DNA of 64,000 nt, taken from positions 26,001 to 90,000 of the forward strand of contig JAQGDQ010000828.1 of assembly GCA_030141605.1 (NCBI GenBank). The letters are read 5' to 3'. The notes under the pieces are model-generated. The model had not been told where the DNA came from. It saw only the letters and a list, made by a program, of their open reading frames with translations, and ran no database searches. Made by a program: the position numbers and the translations under genes. Each line of letters begins with the position of its first letter. Position 1 is the stretch's first letter. Origin of the DNA: Tubiluchus corallicola (taxonomy: Eukaryota; Priapulida; Priapulimorpha; Priapulimorphida; Tubiluchidae). Below are positions 1-11,408 of the stretch, piece by piece.

Positions 1-32
1 TACATTTTGTATCATCTTAGCTTGATTTACAG

Positions 33-108
33 ATCATTTTGGGTGACAAGGACAGTAAACAATCTTGTACTAAATGGAGACTATGCTGGACACACTGGCT
101 TCTATCAA
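33..108 (+). CDS. Polycystin-1-like gene, internal exon (start of extracellular polycystin domain)
   Basis: The exon is bounded by an acceptor (TTTACAG) and a canonical donor (GTAAGC). It has one leading base and then 25 codons, giving SFWVTRTVNNLVLNGDYAG and onward to GFYQ, and ends in phase 0. The next exon (4535) opens in phase 0 and reads IKDVDSMWDYL, so the join resembles the start of the polycystin (TOP) extracellular domain of PKD1-family proteins, where a short membrane-proximal stretch leads into an F/MWxW-type helix. Upstream exons (the N-terminal transmembrane helix and, in this family, REJ/GPS/PLAT modules) would lie outside the window. The assignment rests on phase and position rather than on a strong motif. 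Confidence 0.5.
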
Positions 109-639
109 GTAAGCAATATGCTATGTACAACTTTATTATTAATGGTCAGCAGCGACTCGTAGCTAAAATTAGTGGGGCTGCTTGCTTCAGAAAATTTTTA
201 GCAATTGTTTTAATACTGAGTAAAATGAAACAGACATATGTAATTTTAATGTTGTAATTTGAAATTGTAATTTTAAAGAAAAAAACATGCAAAAGTACAC
301 ATAAATGTTATAAAATCTTAAAAAATGTTTTTTGCTTACCGATACTTTAAATGCCGCAGCTCAAACTTGATCCGTTGACGTTAAGCACGTGACAATTGAC
401 AAACAGTGTGAGCGACAGTACTTTCTCTACCTGGGCTCAGACATGTGCATGCTGCTAGCTCACAACAGCCAAACACCTTGTTATCAGACCTGTGAGCACA
501 CTGTACTGGGCTGTGAAGCAAACAATACTTCCCTCACATGCTCTGATTCCATACAAGTATAATGGAAGAACTGAAGAAAAAGACTTATTATAGTGAAAAT
601 TATCGATAATGTTGAGTGACAATAGGAGGTGCTGCAGTT

Positions 640-3402
640 CTGAAGCACCTATACACAAGCCGCCACCGGATACAGTAGCTTTCTGCTGTGTCATTAAGGT
701 CCGTACTCCCCCTATACACAAGCCGCCACCGGATACAGTAGCTTTCTGCTGTGTCATTAAGGTCCGTACTCCCCCTATACACGAGCCGCCACAGGATACA
801 GTAGCTTTCTGCTGTGTCATTAAGGTCCGTACTCCCCCTATACATGAGCCACCACTGGATACAGTAGCTTCCTGCTGTGTCATTAAGGTCCGTTACTCCC
901 TCTATACACGAGCAGCCACTGGATACAGTAGCTTTCTGCTGTTTCATTAAGGTCCGTACTCCCCCTATACACGAGCAGCCACTGGATACAGTAGCTTTCT
1001 GCTGTGTCATTAAGGTCGGTTACTCCCCCTATACACGAGCCGCCACCGGACACAGTAGCTTTCTGCTGTGTCATTAAGGTCCGTACTCCCCCTATACACA
1101 AGCCGCCACTGGATACAGTAGCTTTCTGCTGTTTCATTAAGGTCCGTACTCCCCCTACACACAAGCCGCCACTGGATACAGTAGCTTTCTGCTGTGTCAT
1201 TAAGGTCCGTACTCCCCCTATACATGAGCCACCACTGGATACAGTAGCTTTCTGCTGTGTCATTAAGGTCGGTTACTCCCCCTATACACGAGCAGCCACT
1301 GGATACAGTAGCTTTCTGCTGTTTCATTAAGGTCCGTACTCCCCCTATACACGAGCAGCCACTGGATACAGTAGCTTTCTGCTGTGTCATTAAGGTCGGT
1401 TACTCCCCCTATACACGAGCCGCCACCGGACACAGTAGCTTTCTGCTGTGTCATTAAGGTCCGTACTCCCCCTATACACGAGCAGCCACTGGATACAGTA
1501 GCTTTCTGCTGTGTCATTAAGGTCGGTTACTCCCCCTATACACGAGCCGCCACCGGACACAGTAGCTTTCTGCTGTGTCATTAAGGTCCGTACTCCCCCT
1601 ATACACAAGCCGCCACTGGATACAGTAGCTTTCTGCTGTTTCATTAAGGTCCGTACTCCCCCTACACACAAGCCGCCACTGGATACAGTAGCTTTCTGCT
1701 GTGTCATTAAGGTCCGTACTCCCCCTATACATGAGCCACCACTGGATACAGTAGCTTTCTGCTGTGTCATTAAGGTCGGTTACTCCCCCTATACACGAGC
1801 AGCCACTGGATACAGTAGCTTTCTGCTGTGTCATTAAGGTCCGTACTCCCCCTATACATGAGCCACCACTGGATACAGTAGCTTTCTGCTGTGTCATTAA
1901 GGTCCGTTACTCCCTCTATACACGAGCAGCCACTGGATACAGTAGCTTTCTGCTGTTTCATTAAGGTCCGTACTCCCCCTATACACGAGCAGCCACTGGA
2001 TACAGTAGCTTTCTGCTGTGTCATTAAGGTCCGTACTCCCCCTATACACGAGCTGCCACAGGATACAGTAGCTTTCTGCTGTGTCATTAAGGTCCGTACT
2101 CCCCCTATACACGAGCCGCCACCGGATACAGTAGCTTTCTGCTGTGTCATTAAGGTCCGTACTCCCCCTACACACGAGCCGCCACTGTATACAGTAGCTT
2201 TCTGCTGTGTCATTAAGGTCCGTACTCCCCCTATACACGAGCCGCCACAGGATACAGTAGCTTTCTGCTGTGTCATTAAGGTCCGTACTCCCCCTATACA
2301 CGAGCCGCCACCGGATACAGTAGCTTTCTGCTGTGTCATTAAGGTCCGTACTCCCCCTACACACGAGCCGCCACTGGATGCAGTAGCTTTCTGCTGTTTC
2401 ATTAAGGTCCGTACTCCCCCTATACACGAGCCGCCACAGGATACAGTAGCTTTCTGTTGTGTCATTAAGGTCCGTACTCCCCCTATACACGAGCCGCCAC
2501 CGGATACAGTAGCTTTATGCTGTGTCATTAAGGTCCGTACTCCCCCTACACACGAGCCGCCACTGTATACAGTAGCTTTCTGCTGTGTCATTAAGGTCCG
2601 TACTCCCCCTATACACGAGCCGCCACAGGATACAGTAGCTTTCTGCTGTGTCATTAAGGTCCGTACTCCCCCTATACACGAGCCGCCACCGGATACAGTA
2701 GCTTTCTGCTGTGTCATTAAGGTCCGTACTCCCCCTATACACGAGCCGCCACTGTATACAGTAGCTTTCTGCTGTGTCATTAAGGTCCGTACTCCCCCTA
2801 CACACGAGCCGCCACTGGATACAGTAGCTTTCTGCTGTGTCATTAAGGTCCGTACTCCCCCTACACACGAGCCGCCACTGGATACAGTAGCTTTCTGCTG
2901 TGTCATTAAGGTCCGTACTCCCCCTATACACGAGCCGCCACAGGATACAGTAGCTTTCTGCTGTGTCATTAAGGTCCGTACTCCCCCTATACACGAGCCG
3001 CCACCGGATACAGTAGCTTTCTGCTGTGTCATTAAGGTCCGTACTCGCCCTACACACGAGCCGCCACTGTATACAGTAGCTTTCTGCTGTGTCATTAAGG
3101 TCCGTACTCGCCCTACACACGAGCCGCCATTGGATACAGTAGCTTTCTGCTGTGTCATTAAGGTCCGTACTCCCCCTACACACGAGCCGCCACTGGATAC
3201 AGTAGCTTTCTGCTGTGTCATTAAGGTCCGTACTCCCCCTATACACGAGCCGCCACTGGATACAGTAGCTTTCTGCTGTGTCATTAAGGTCCGTACTCCC
3301 CCTATACACGAGCCGCCACTGGATACAGTAGCTTTCTGCTGTGTCATTAAGGTCCGTACTCCCCCTACACACGAGCCACCACTGGATACAGTTGCTTTGT
3401 CA
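640..3402. repeat. 63-bp minisatellite, about 44 copies, inside a polycystin intron
   Basis: Tandem 63-bp units share the core CTTTCTGCTGTGTCATTAAG and GTCCGTACTCCCCC. A few units carry one extra T (GGTTACTCC, 64 bp), which breaks any reading frame in the left half. Higher-order structure is visible. A roughly 507-bp block starting near 1004 recurs near 1511, and from about 2050 to 3060 units cycle as a trimer marked CACAGGATAC / CACCGGATAC / CACTGTATAC. Because 63 is a multiple of 3, long open frames exist on both strands; these are not genes. The array fills most of the intron between the exons at 33-108 and 4535-4694. Confidence 0.97.
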
Positions 3403-3727
3403 TTACAGATGATTGTTTTGACTCAGCAGTCATTTTTAATGCTAGAAAGGAATCTAATGTACTAATTATTCCTTTTCAGCTCGCTTTTAAGCATTGAAAA
3501 CATCGGCTAAGTCAAAACAATAGTCTTCGCTTAACTAACACGTTGAGTTTTTGTGAAATTTGGAAGTACGGTCAAACTTTGGCATACTGGCCTAATGCCA
3601 ACTTTTTTTTGGTCCTTGGTATAAACAGATTTGACTGTACATTGTATAACATGCAGTGAGATGAATGATAAATGAATTTAGATCTCCTTTGAGGCCTCCA
3701 AAAGTTGCTTAAATACAGGGAAATACA

Positions 3728-3800
3728 TTAGTGGCCGGGGCTCCTCCCCGGAACCCGCTGGGGGAGTCTACAGACCCCCCAAACCTCCTAGCTCTTTGTG
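3728..3800. repeat. GC-rich interspersed repeat fragment
   Basis: A short GC-rich patch (GGCCGGGGCTCCTCCCCGG, then CCCGCTGGGGGAG, then a CCCCCC run) sits in otherwise AT-rich intron. It contains a near-perfect palindrome (CCGGGGCTCCTCCCCGG). It looks like the body of a short interspersed element; no coding sense is seen. Confidence 0.3.
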
Positions 3801-4187
3801 CATCAAATTTTAGTTTAAACTCTAGCACCAGCCATGTGGGTGAATGATATCGGGATATGATAGATGTGACAATGAAGTGTATGATTAATGATACTCAGAT
3901 ATCGGCTCTACAAATTTATTAAACTTTTTGATGCTCTTAGCTGAAAACTCGGTTAATCGATGCCTCGAGTTATTTGCACCACAATTACAAAGGCTTCTCA
4001 AAATGGAAGATTTCCTATTATGGAATGCCTAATACTGGATAGAAGTCTTAATGATTTTACAAACACAGAAGGTTTTAGTTCGTTATTATTTCATGTTCCC
4101 TCATTAAGAGAAGCATCACCCCTCACAATCATTAATCTAATAGCTAATTTACTGAGAAGAAAGGTGCTGGAAAATTATGAAGAAAGC

Positions 4188-4245
4188 AAGATTTGAACCC
4201 AGAGCTTTGCATTTATAACTTGCGTGACCTAAACAGAGAAAAGTG
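4188..4245 (-). repeat. tRNA-like SINE fragment
   Basis: On the minus strand the segment reads like the 3' half of a tRNA, with a box-B-like GGGTTCAAATCTTGC preceded by an anticodon-arm-like stretch. Box A is not convincing and no complete cloverleaf can be folded by eye, so a degenerate tRNA-derived SINE is more likely than a tRNA gene. Confidence 0.3.
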
Positions 4246-4534
4246 AAACATTAAGTGTCAGTGGAAGCTTTTGTGTGAATGAAATAAAATTGCTTTTCAA
4301 AATTCATGGTTTAAAGAGAATTCTGTCTCTACATTACATTATCAAATTTTTAACAGCAGGTGGTACCACATGCTTAGTGTAATGTACCACAACAAAGTAT
4401 TTACAATACCTACATTTCACCATTACTGTAAAACTAAGACACCTAATTTAAATCATCCAAGTAAAATGTAAATTCTGTTTTCTTCCATTTTAGTTCAAAA
4501 CTTCTTCTGATTTTTTTGTTAATTTTTCTTTTAG

Positions 4535-4694
4535 ATAAAAGATGTTGATAGTATGTGGGATTACTTATTTAACACATTAGAACCGAGTTTATTTGTGGAT
4601 AATAATAGTGATCCAGTTGCTCCTGGATTCACCCGCGACTCCACCACCTGGCTTGTGGGCGTGGTCAGACTTAGACAACTTCGTGTAACTAAAG
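4535..4694 (+). CDS. Polycystin-1-like gene, exon of extracellular polycystin domain
   Basis: The exon runs from an acceptor (TTTTAG) at 4534 to a donor (AAAG/GTTTTT) at 4694/4695. It is phase 0 in, phase 1 out, 53 codons plus one base. The translation opens IKDVDSMWDYLFNTLEPSLF and ends VVRLRQLRVTK. The W-x-[YW]-L...L.P.L start and the [VP]RLRQLRV segment are hallmark blocks of the polycystin domain between transmembrane helices 1 and 2 of PKD1/PKD2-family channels. The donor is weak beyond the GT, but the split Gly codon with the next exon keeps the frame. Confidence 0.82.
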
Positions 4695-5192
4695 GTTTTT
4701 ACTTAAGCTGTACAATAGTTTATTCAATATGTTGACTCAATATAAGTGACATGTTTTGTGTAAGTTACTAAGTTATACTACTTAACTGTCAGCCAGTCAT
4801 GACTGGAATCATTTTTTGGCTCTCCTTTTTTCATAACAGGCAGTTAAATTTTTTCTTGTATGCTTTTTGTTTTTAATAAAAATCATTGATTACAATACAA
4901 CTCTGAAACCTGTTATATGTGAAGAAAGGTTTTCTAGTGCCTCCTGTATGTGGGTGTTCCACTTGTTCACAAAACCCTGTATTTATCATCCTATTTCGTG
5001 TCGTTACTTTTAGTTAAAACTTCAAAAAACTTCTCAGTTTACAACAATTACATGTGCAGGTCACATTTGCTTGAGACGTGGTTGATCGTTCATGATAAAA
5101 CATTTTTAACTTGTTATTACAAAAAGGAAAGATTACAAAGTTGGAATTATTGTAATAAGCTGATTTCATTTCTTGGCAAATTTGCTCTTTAG

Positions 5193-5375
5193 GTTTGTGT
5201 AAACCTCCTCAGATAGTACAACCATTTGGACGGCAATGTGTCGGGAACTATTACTGGCCGCTGCAGGATAAGGTGTCGTACCGTTCCGGGTGGCGCTACC
5301 GACAGTACCCGAGGTATCCTCCCGATAAGTGGACTTTCCAATCAACTACAGAGTTACAGACTTTGCCATTAGTAG
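5193..5375 (+). CDS. Polycystin-1-like gene, exon of extracellular polycystin domain; ends at a GC donor
   Basis: The exon has 183 nt and is phase 1 at both ends. It encodes GLCKPPQIVQPFGRQC, then YRSGWRYRQYPRYPPDKW and ELQTLPLVG. The Cys pair, the tandem Trp/Tyr-rich block and the W-x-[FY]-Q-[ST] element match the polycystin extracellular domain. The only boundary that keeps the frame into the next exon (G/GT CGT, Gly-Arg) is GTAG/GCAAGT, which is a textbook GC-AG intron donor; no GT donor in the right phase is present there. The minus-strand paralogue at 45691-45514 is 5 nt shorter. Confidence 0.85.
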
Positions 5376-5765
5376 GCAAGTTGTCTTAAATGTTGTTCAT
5401 TTTTATCACCAGGTGCCAAAGCAGAAATACAAGTTTATCAGATGTCCTATGATTAAGTATGGTTTGTGGTTTAATTGGATACTCTGCATAGCACTTGATG
5501 CAAAGATGAATACTTTAACTGCCGTCGTTCTCACGTAAACAGTTAAAATGTTTGAAAAATGTATTTTAATCATCAAATTACGCTTAACTATGACTTAGAT
5601 TAACTCCAAGAACTATTACTATTACAGCAGCGTGGTAAACAAATGCATTGTTTGGTCTGGATAAAGTTGTTAGGTTCACTGAACCTTTGACTTTTTCACG
5701 ATCTTCATCAATCACTGGATCTGTGATAATGGTTATTATTGTCTAATTATTAATTATTTTCGCAG

Positions 5766-6853
5766 GTCGTTTTGCTCTGTACAGTGGCGGAGGCTACGTA
5801 CAAGAACTAACACGCAACACGACCGTAAACAGACAAATATTCAACCGCCTGATTAACTCGCGCTGGATCGATGACCAAACTCGTGTTGTGATGATCGAAT
5901 TCACTCTCTTCAGTGTTAATTCACAGCTATTCAGCATCGTCAATCTGATGGTGGAGTTCCACGGGACAGGTGGAATTTTCCCCTATCAGTCCATATTCAC
6001 TCTGAACCTATACAAGTACGTTCAGTCGAATGCTTTGTCTCTACTTGCAAGCGAGGTGATCTATGTCTTGCTTCTGCTTATTTTCATCTACCGTGAAATC
6101 AAGAAGATTTATAACAAACGAATGGAATACTTCAGCAAATTCTGGAACTGGTTGGATCTTGCCATTGTGCTGCTATCCATCGTATGCATCATCTTGTTCA
6201 CAAAAAAGGCGATAGTCGTGAGAAAATTACTAGAGCGGTACTCCGAAAGTGATAAATCCGTGTTCATCAGCTTCTACGAAGCCGCATTGTTAGATTTCTC
6301 GCTGACGTGTGGGTTGGCGTGGTTGGTCATCTTGGTAACCATCAAACTGTGGCATGTTCTCATCTTTAACCGTACCATGTCATTGTATTTTTTCAGTCTA
6401 GCGCTGTCGATAAAACCGCTGTTGCATTTTTGTTTGTTTCTGCTTTTTACCTTACTACCGTTTGCAATGTTTGGGATGTTAGTATTTGGTCTGGAAGCGA
6501 GGCAATTCACCACATTCATCTTGAGTCTTGAAACTCTGTTTAACATGATCGTGCGAGGTGGAGAGTTCAGCGTTTTCCATGCTGCTCATTCGAAACTTGG
6601 CCCGCTCTTTTTCACCATTTACACGATGTTCTCTCTCATATACGTGTTGGGTATATTCAAGGTACTTCTTATGCATTCGTACGACTCCATGGTGAAACAG
6701 ATGAAACATAAACGACATTACGACATTGCTGAGTACATAGCCAAACGAGTGTCTTCACTCACACGATTCAATCAAATCAAGCAAGCTCGAATGAGACGTC
6801 GACAGTCAAGAAAAATTAGTCAATCGCTGGATATTGAAGAAATTTATGCTTGA
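5766..6853 (+). CDS. Polycystin-1-like gene, last exon (channel transmembrane region)
   Basis: The acceptor is TTTCGCAG at 5765; the exon is phase 1 in, 362 codons including TGA. It starts (G)RFALYSGGGYVQELTRN, the YSGGGYV block of polycystins, followed by W-I-D-D-Q-T-R and MIEFTLFSVNSQLFS, the end of the extracellular domain. Hydrophobic segments then form transmembrane helices 2-6 (for example around VIYVLLLLIFIYREI, WLDLAIVLLSIVCIILF, LVILVTIKLWHVL, LLHFCLFLLFTLLPF and the terminal IYTMFSLIYVLGIFKVLL), with a pore loop near LFNMIVRGGEF. A short basic cytosolic tail (RMRRRQSRK) ends IEEIYA. There is no EF-hand or coiled coil as in PKD2, so this is PKD1/PKD1L-type. It is the only one of three copies in the window with an intact frame. 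Confidence 0.92.
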
Positions 6854-6905
6854 ACCTTAATTGTGCTTAAGTTAATTTTTGTAGCTGCAACAAAGCATTT
6901 GGATA

Positions 6906-6980
6906 TATATATATATATATATATAAACTGTGATGTGTAGGCTAGGTTTTAATATAAGGGCATCCATTACACACACACAC
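6906..6980. repeat. (TA)n and short (CA)n microsatellites downstream of polycystin
   Basis: A TA dinucleotide run lies at about 6906-6925 and a CACACACA run at about 6970-6980, in the 3' flank of the polycystin gene. No functional sign. Confidence 0.7.
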
Positions 6981-7685
6981 GTATTATGGAAGGGTGCGAT
7001 TTTTCAAAATTTATGTGGAACCGAAAATTAACTAGCTTTACATTGTAATTATCTAACATTGCAAAATAGTTAGTATTCAGCATCGCATAATTTTCGACAT
7101 AATTCTTGTGTTAAGCTGGTTAATTGCACTCAGTTGTGCTTGTTTTATTTTCTTTAATGCCGAAAGAAAGAGTTAAAAAGAGTGTGTTAAGTGAGTGACA
7201 TTTGATGTGCGAATTTGCATGCAGATCCGTGGACTAATTGCCCATTAATACAAGTTACACTGAACTTTGTAAAAAACAGCAAACTGCATTACTGAAGATA
7301 TACATTATTAGCTTACACATACACAGCTTCATAATAGTACTTATACTAGTATGTAAAAATCAGACACACAATTATCTGCCTCAAATTATCTGGGATAAAA
7401 TATTACACCTACACAGCAACGTCTCTATGAAGCAAACAGTGTCATCGGTAACTTTAATATACAGTTATTAGATGTATATTACATATTAAAAAAATACTGA
7501 ATTTAAATCGAAGCGCTGGGATGAGTTGAATGCCAATAAAGAAACTGACCAATGCCCAGTGTCAGTGACCCTTTGTACGACGTTCATCTGTCCTACAAGG
7601 GATGGTGACTGTTGCCCACTGCATCTCGGAGTTAACATGGTGGATGCCTGAGAAAACGCCGTACGTGAAGCTGATGATGATGATG

Positions 7686-7760
7686 ATTTGGACCAGACGC
7701 TTTAGTCTAGTGGTAACGTGTCCTCTTTCCGCCTAATACCAAACACTTTAAAAATGGTAC
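7686..7760 (+). repeat. tRNA-like SINE fragment (box A)
   Basis: TTTAGTCTAGTGGTAACGTG resembles the D-arm/box A of tRNA-derived SINEs (TAGTCTAGTGGT), followed by a spaced stretch ending CCGCCTAATACC. A clear box B is missing, so this is a remnant and not a tRNA gene. The 150 bp upstream (7540-7680) look like part of the same repetitive unit. Confidence 0.35.
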
Positions 7761-7914
7761 CTGCCTTAGCCTTGTCTGGTGCGTAGTATTTAGGGTAAAA
7801 GTGGGTAAACAATAATCTTTATTTGTTATTTATTTATTTGTCATTTACAGTCGGCAAAAAAGTTTTTAAGCTTATGTTACTTGTTAATCAAAAAGCCGGC
7901 TTTAAATAAAGATT

Positions 7915-8035
7915 ATTGCAATTATTGTTGTTGTTGTTATTATTATTATTATTATCATCATCATCATCATCACCACCATCATCATCATCATCATCATCAT
8001 CATTATTATTACGGTGATGATGATGATGATGATAA
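7915..8035. repeat. ATT/ATC/GAT trinucleotide microsatellite
   Basis: Runs of TTG, TTA, TCA and finally GATGAT make a compound trinucleotide repeat. One frame gives a poly-Tyr/His/Asp string, a microsatellite artefact and not a protein. Confidence 0.9.
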
Positions 8036-8239
8036 TGAAAAAGTCAGTGTTCGGGTTCTCATATATTTGCGATGCTCGCGGATAAAGTCATCAAAATTAT
8101 CTTCATGCGATTTTTTCCCCTTTTTTCTTTCACCTGTGTAGAGCGATAATTTGAAATGTAGGTCCTTTTACCTAGCGCAATTAATTATGTGCTTTAATTA
8201 AGAAATTAATTATGTGCTTTTATTAGTCGCTCTTATAAT

Positions 8240-8612
8240 TAAAGGGATGACATTGAACGTTCCCATTCGATTCGAGCGAGTTTTTTTAATTCGAGTTCGA
8301 CTCGAACTTAAAATTATATATTCGAATAATTGACCACTTCAACTGCGAACGTTCTTTATCATTAAGACATTTGAAACGTTGTGACGTCACGCAATCAGCA
8401 CAACTTAGCTGCAATTTCTGCGCGAAATTTTTAAACAAAATGTTAATGTTTTTGCTTCAGAAAAAAATCAAGCAGTATGCAAGACCTTTGCGTGAATGCC
8501 TTTTATTAATGATTCGAAAATTTACTAGGCTGATTCGTCATCGTTAATTGCAGGTTTGATTCGAGCGATTCGATTCGAATTCGCATTTAAGCAAAAAATG
8601 CTGACCCTATTG
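8240..8612. mobile_element. hAT-like non-autonomous element (MITE) remnant
   Basis: The two ends mirror each other. The left end reads AGGGATGACATTGAACG then CATTCGATTCGAGCGAG; the complement of the right end reads AGGGTCAGCATTTTTTGC and then TTCGAATCGAATCGCTCG. Imperfect inverted ends with TTCGAA-rich subterminal motifs and no coding capacity fit a diverged hAT-type MITE. I could not find a clear 8-bp target duplication. A perfect TGACGTCA lies inside at about 8382. Confidence 0.4.
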
Positions 8613-8667
8613 ATTATTGATTTTCCATACCTTTTGCGTAATCGCCTTATCTGTTCTTGTTAGTATA

Positions 8668-8980
8668 TGTGGAAGTTGGAATTGTACATTATAATTAGGT
8701 GCTGCCATCTATGAGCTAATCTGGTTACATTCTACCAGCTAACTTACCCCCAGTATAATTGTATGGTCCAGTGAATGCATATTCACTGGTCCTCTCCCTA
8801 TTTTAAAGTAATGGTTATTGTGAAGCCTGTGCAAGTCTGCATAGGTCACCTATACCTATATATACTGACTTGTTTTGCTTTCTAGTCACTCTCACTCCAA
8901 CTCTCAGTGTTCAGTGCAGGACACTATCAAGTTTCTCACTCAATAATTTGATCGTATAGTTATTTTGCCGTATCGAGTGA
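8668..8980 (+). mobile_element. Diverged LTR fragment related to the solo-LTR family at 14133, 21342 and 34884
   Basis: It starts TGTGGAAGTTGGAATTG, followed by GGTGCTGCCATCTAT, CCAGTGAATGCATATTCACTGG, a TATA-like CTATATATACTG and GTGCAGGACACT, in the same order as the intact solo LTRs. After about 8930 the similarity ends, so either the LTR is truncated or its 3' half is unrelated. A possible terminus ACTTTCCACA occurs at 10097, but flanking 5-mers do not match. Confidence 0.55.
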
Positions 8981-8999
8981 TCTTGAATTAATTGATTTG

Positions 9000-11200
9000 A
9001 TTGATATTTTAGATTTTTATAGATTTGCTTTCAGGTAATTGATCGGATCTCGATTACCCGACTCCGAGGGCTTTAGTTAAGTCGCTAAGGCAATGATCTT
9101 GTCCTACACGACTTTCACTTTGACCTTGCGTTGTGAGTCAGGCCTTTCTCCCTCAAGTTTACAAGCTTCGCTCCCGCAATTGAGCTTTTAAGTACAATGC
9201 GAATCTTCTCAAGTTCGTATCTAGGATTTAGTGATGCGTATGCAATTTACTGTTAACGCTTTTAATCATTCACAAACTCAATGTCTACGTTAATACAGTG
9301 AATAGACTTTATTGAACTTACAGTTGCAATTTAGTCACCTCTGGTTCCAATACAAGATTCGGTCTTATACGCCGGTGGGCGCTTACAACTAATGTCTAGC
9401 TCCAGAGAAGATGCTATCCACTTTGAGTAATAACAATTCAATATGCTGCACTGAAGGTGCTTAACACAACGTAGATGTTACAGCTATTCAGATACTGATA
9501 CAAATAAGTTGAACCACTTAACTTGTGGATTGACCAATGTACCCCTACACTTGGTCAAATCCTGATTGCTTTTCGAGACTACGCCGCACCTGTGCTCAGT
9601 CCTTGGCTAAGTATGCAGATTCCTTTCTACGCTGGGCAAACGTTGCTTCCCATCTTGTAGAAGTTGTCTCGGACACACTGTATGGTAGCAAACCACTGTC
9701 AGACTCCCTCTCTCGTGTTGTGACTCTCACGGACGTCACCCCGATGTGTGTGTTTCTGGAGTATTTCTCCAGAGCTTATATTTTAGAGAGCTGACCTTCG
9801 AGATATTGCACCATCTGGCAACATCTGGTCACGTCTGCTACCTCCTGGACAGCGACTTTCCTTTCACTTCTGATTTTACAACAAGTAATGAGTTTCTTAA
9901 ATTCCGTCGCCTTTGAGTCTTCTATACTGTCTGGTCGCCATAACTTTTGATTTCCTTCTAATGTCCGATGAGCACTGATAGAGACCTTGGCTCCCATCAT
10001 TAAATCGCTCTAGACCTTCTCCTAATTATCTCCTACTCTGCATGTATTCTAGTTAAACAATAGTGTCTTCTCGAACACTACACCTGCACTTTCCACAAAT
10101 CGTGTGACAATTCTAACTCATTAAATTCGAGCTGCCAGCTGGAGGAGTTTCTTGTTCAACCGTATAAATTTCCTTGATGAAATCAGGGAGGCGTGAGTTT
10201 ATCATCTGAATCTGATTCATCTGATAACTCCATTAATTATTCACCAAAATTCATATTCCTAAATTTATTCACAACATAGGCCCATGTCTTAGAAATGAAT
10301 TATCGCAAAAATAATTATTCTTGTTTTCAACAGCGTATAAAATTCATGTAAAAGGCTTTGAAATTAAGCCTAGAAAAATGCTGATCAACACTATTAGGCC
10401 TACTCTTCTGTGTAATCATTACATTTAATTCTCAATTTAAAATCATCCCAAAACATTTCAATACATGCTAACAGACATGTTTGTATGCAAGTTTAGCTTC
10501 AGGCTTAAGCCTATAGCTAAATTTGATTCAGGCTCTCTGTGTATTGACAGCTTTAGGCCAACGATGCCGTTAATCCACACCTGATTCTTTTACAATATGA
10601 AAAATGCTAGAACAATATCATAGATCTTCTACCTTCAATGGTTATAGAAACGAAAATGGTGCTTGAATTTTTTTAGTCACTCAGAAAACCTAGTCACTCA
10701 GTTACTTGTCAATGAACATATGGCTGGTTGCAGGCGAGTAATTTGAATAAACTATAGAAATAGATTACCTCTGTCATTTAAAAATCCATTTCAAACATTT
10801 AATGGAATACAGTGTGCCATCTGCCGTTAAATGAAAAACCTTAAAAAGTACAGTCGTTAGTTAGCAGACCTCTAAGCGTTTTGACAACCTGTTTCTTTAT
10901 TTTTATTCGTTCGTTTATACCTTCACACAATTATTTTACAACATATTTATACAGAACAGCTATCTGGTTACTGCTCGTCTATTACAACGGGAGTGCAGCA
11001 AAATCAAGTAAATTATAACTACTCAGATCAAAATAATAGATAACAAAAATCAAACTGATAAAATATATGAACGTAAAATTGTTTTTAAACGGTATTTTTA
11101 ATTTTTTAATAAGTTGAAATGCTAAAACGAAATCTCTTTAGCTGATCAAACTCAAACCAAAGATGTCCCAACGTCCCAGTAGCCCAAGAATGGAACTGAT
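9000..11200. other. No recognisable gene
   Basis: AT-rich sequence with short random open frames. There are no protein motifs, plausible exons or tandem arrays. A retroelement 3' region may be included (see the LTR fragment at 8668), but nothing can be proved by eye. Confidence 0.5.
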
Positions 11201-11229
11201 TCCAGTACCAGTCCAATGGACGAAAGTGA

Positions 11230-11408
11230 AGGCATGCGCATGCGCAATATGCGTTTCTACATGGACTGTCTTTGGTGTAACTAAAAGTTTGATTGGCAGT
11301 GAAGAAATGCGGTTAAAATTAGCCTTAGTGCCATAACGTGTTGAAATCACATTACACAACGCAATAACGAGAACTTTTATAATGTGACGTCACGATTATT
11401 AATCGATA
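11230..11408 (+). promoter_or_regulatory. Candidate promoter with NRF-1-like and CRE sites
   Basis: GGCATGCGCATGCGCAA near 11232 matches the palindromic NRF-1 site (core GCGCATGCGC). A perfect cAMP-response element TGACGTCA lies at 11385-11392, 17 bp before a start codon at 11409 that opens a signal-peptide-like exon. CpG-containing sites like these are scarce in the surrounding AT-rich DNA. Inference only: no TATA box or transcript evidence. Confidence 0.4.

Noticed and set aside
640-3402. CRISPR-like repeat array
   Set aside because: Units are contiguous tandem copies without unique spacers, in a eukaryotic genome. The same applies to the arrays at 16094, 29455, 30187, 39941, 46280 and 56103.
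1770-3465. Open frames of about 525 codons on both strands with 21-residue repeats
   Set aside because: They are a by-product of the 63-bp minisatellite (unit divisible by three). The left half of the array breaks the frame, both strands are equally open, and the array lies in a polycystin intron.
7881-8141. Poly-Tyr/His/Asp protein
   Set aside because: Trinucleotide microsatellite read in one frame; no start context or domain.
8668-10097. A complete 1.4-kb LTR ending at ACTTTCCACA (10097)
   Set aside because: Flanking 5-mers (GTATA and AATCG) do not match, and similarity to the family stops near 8930.
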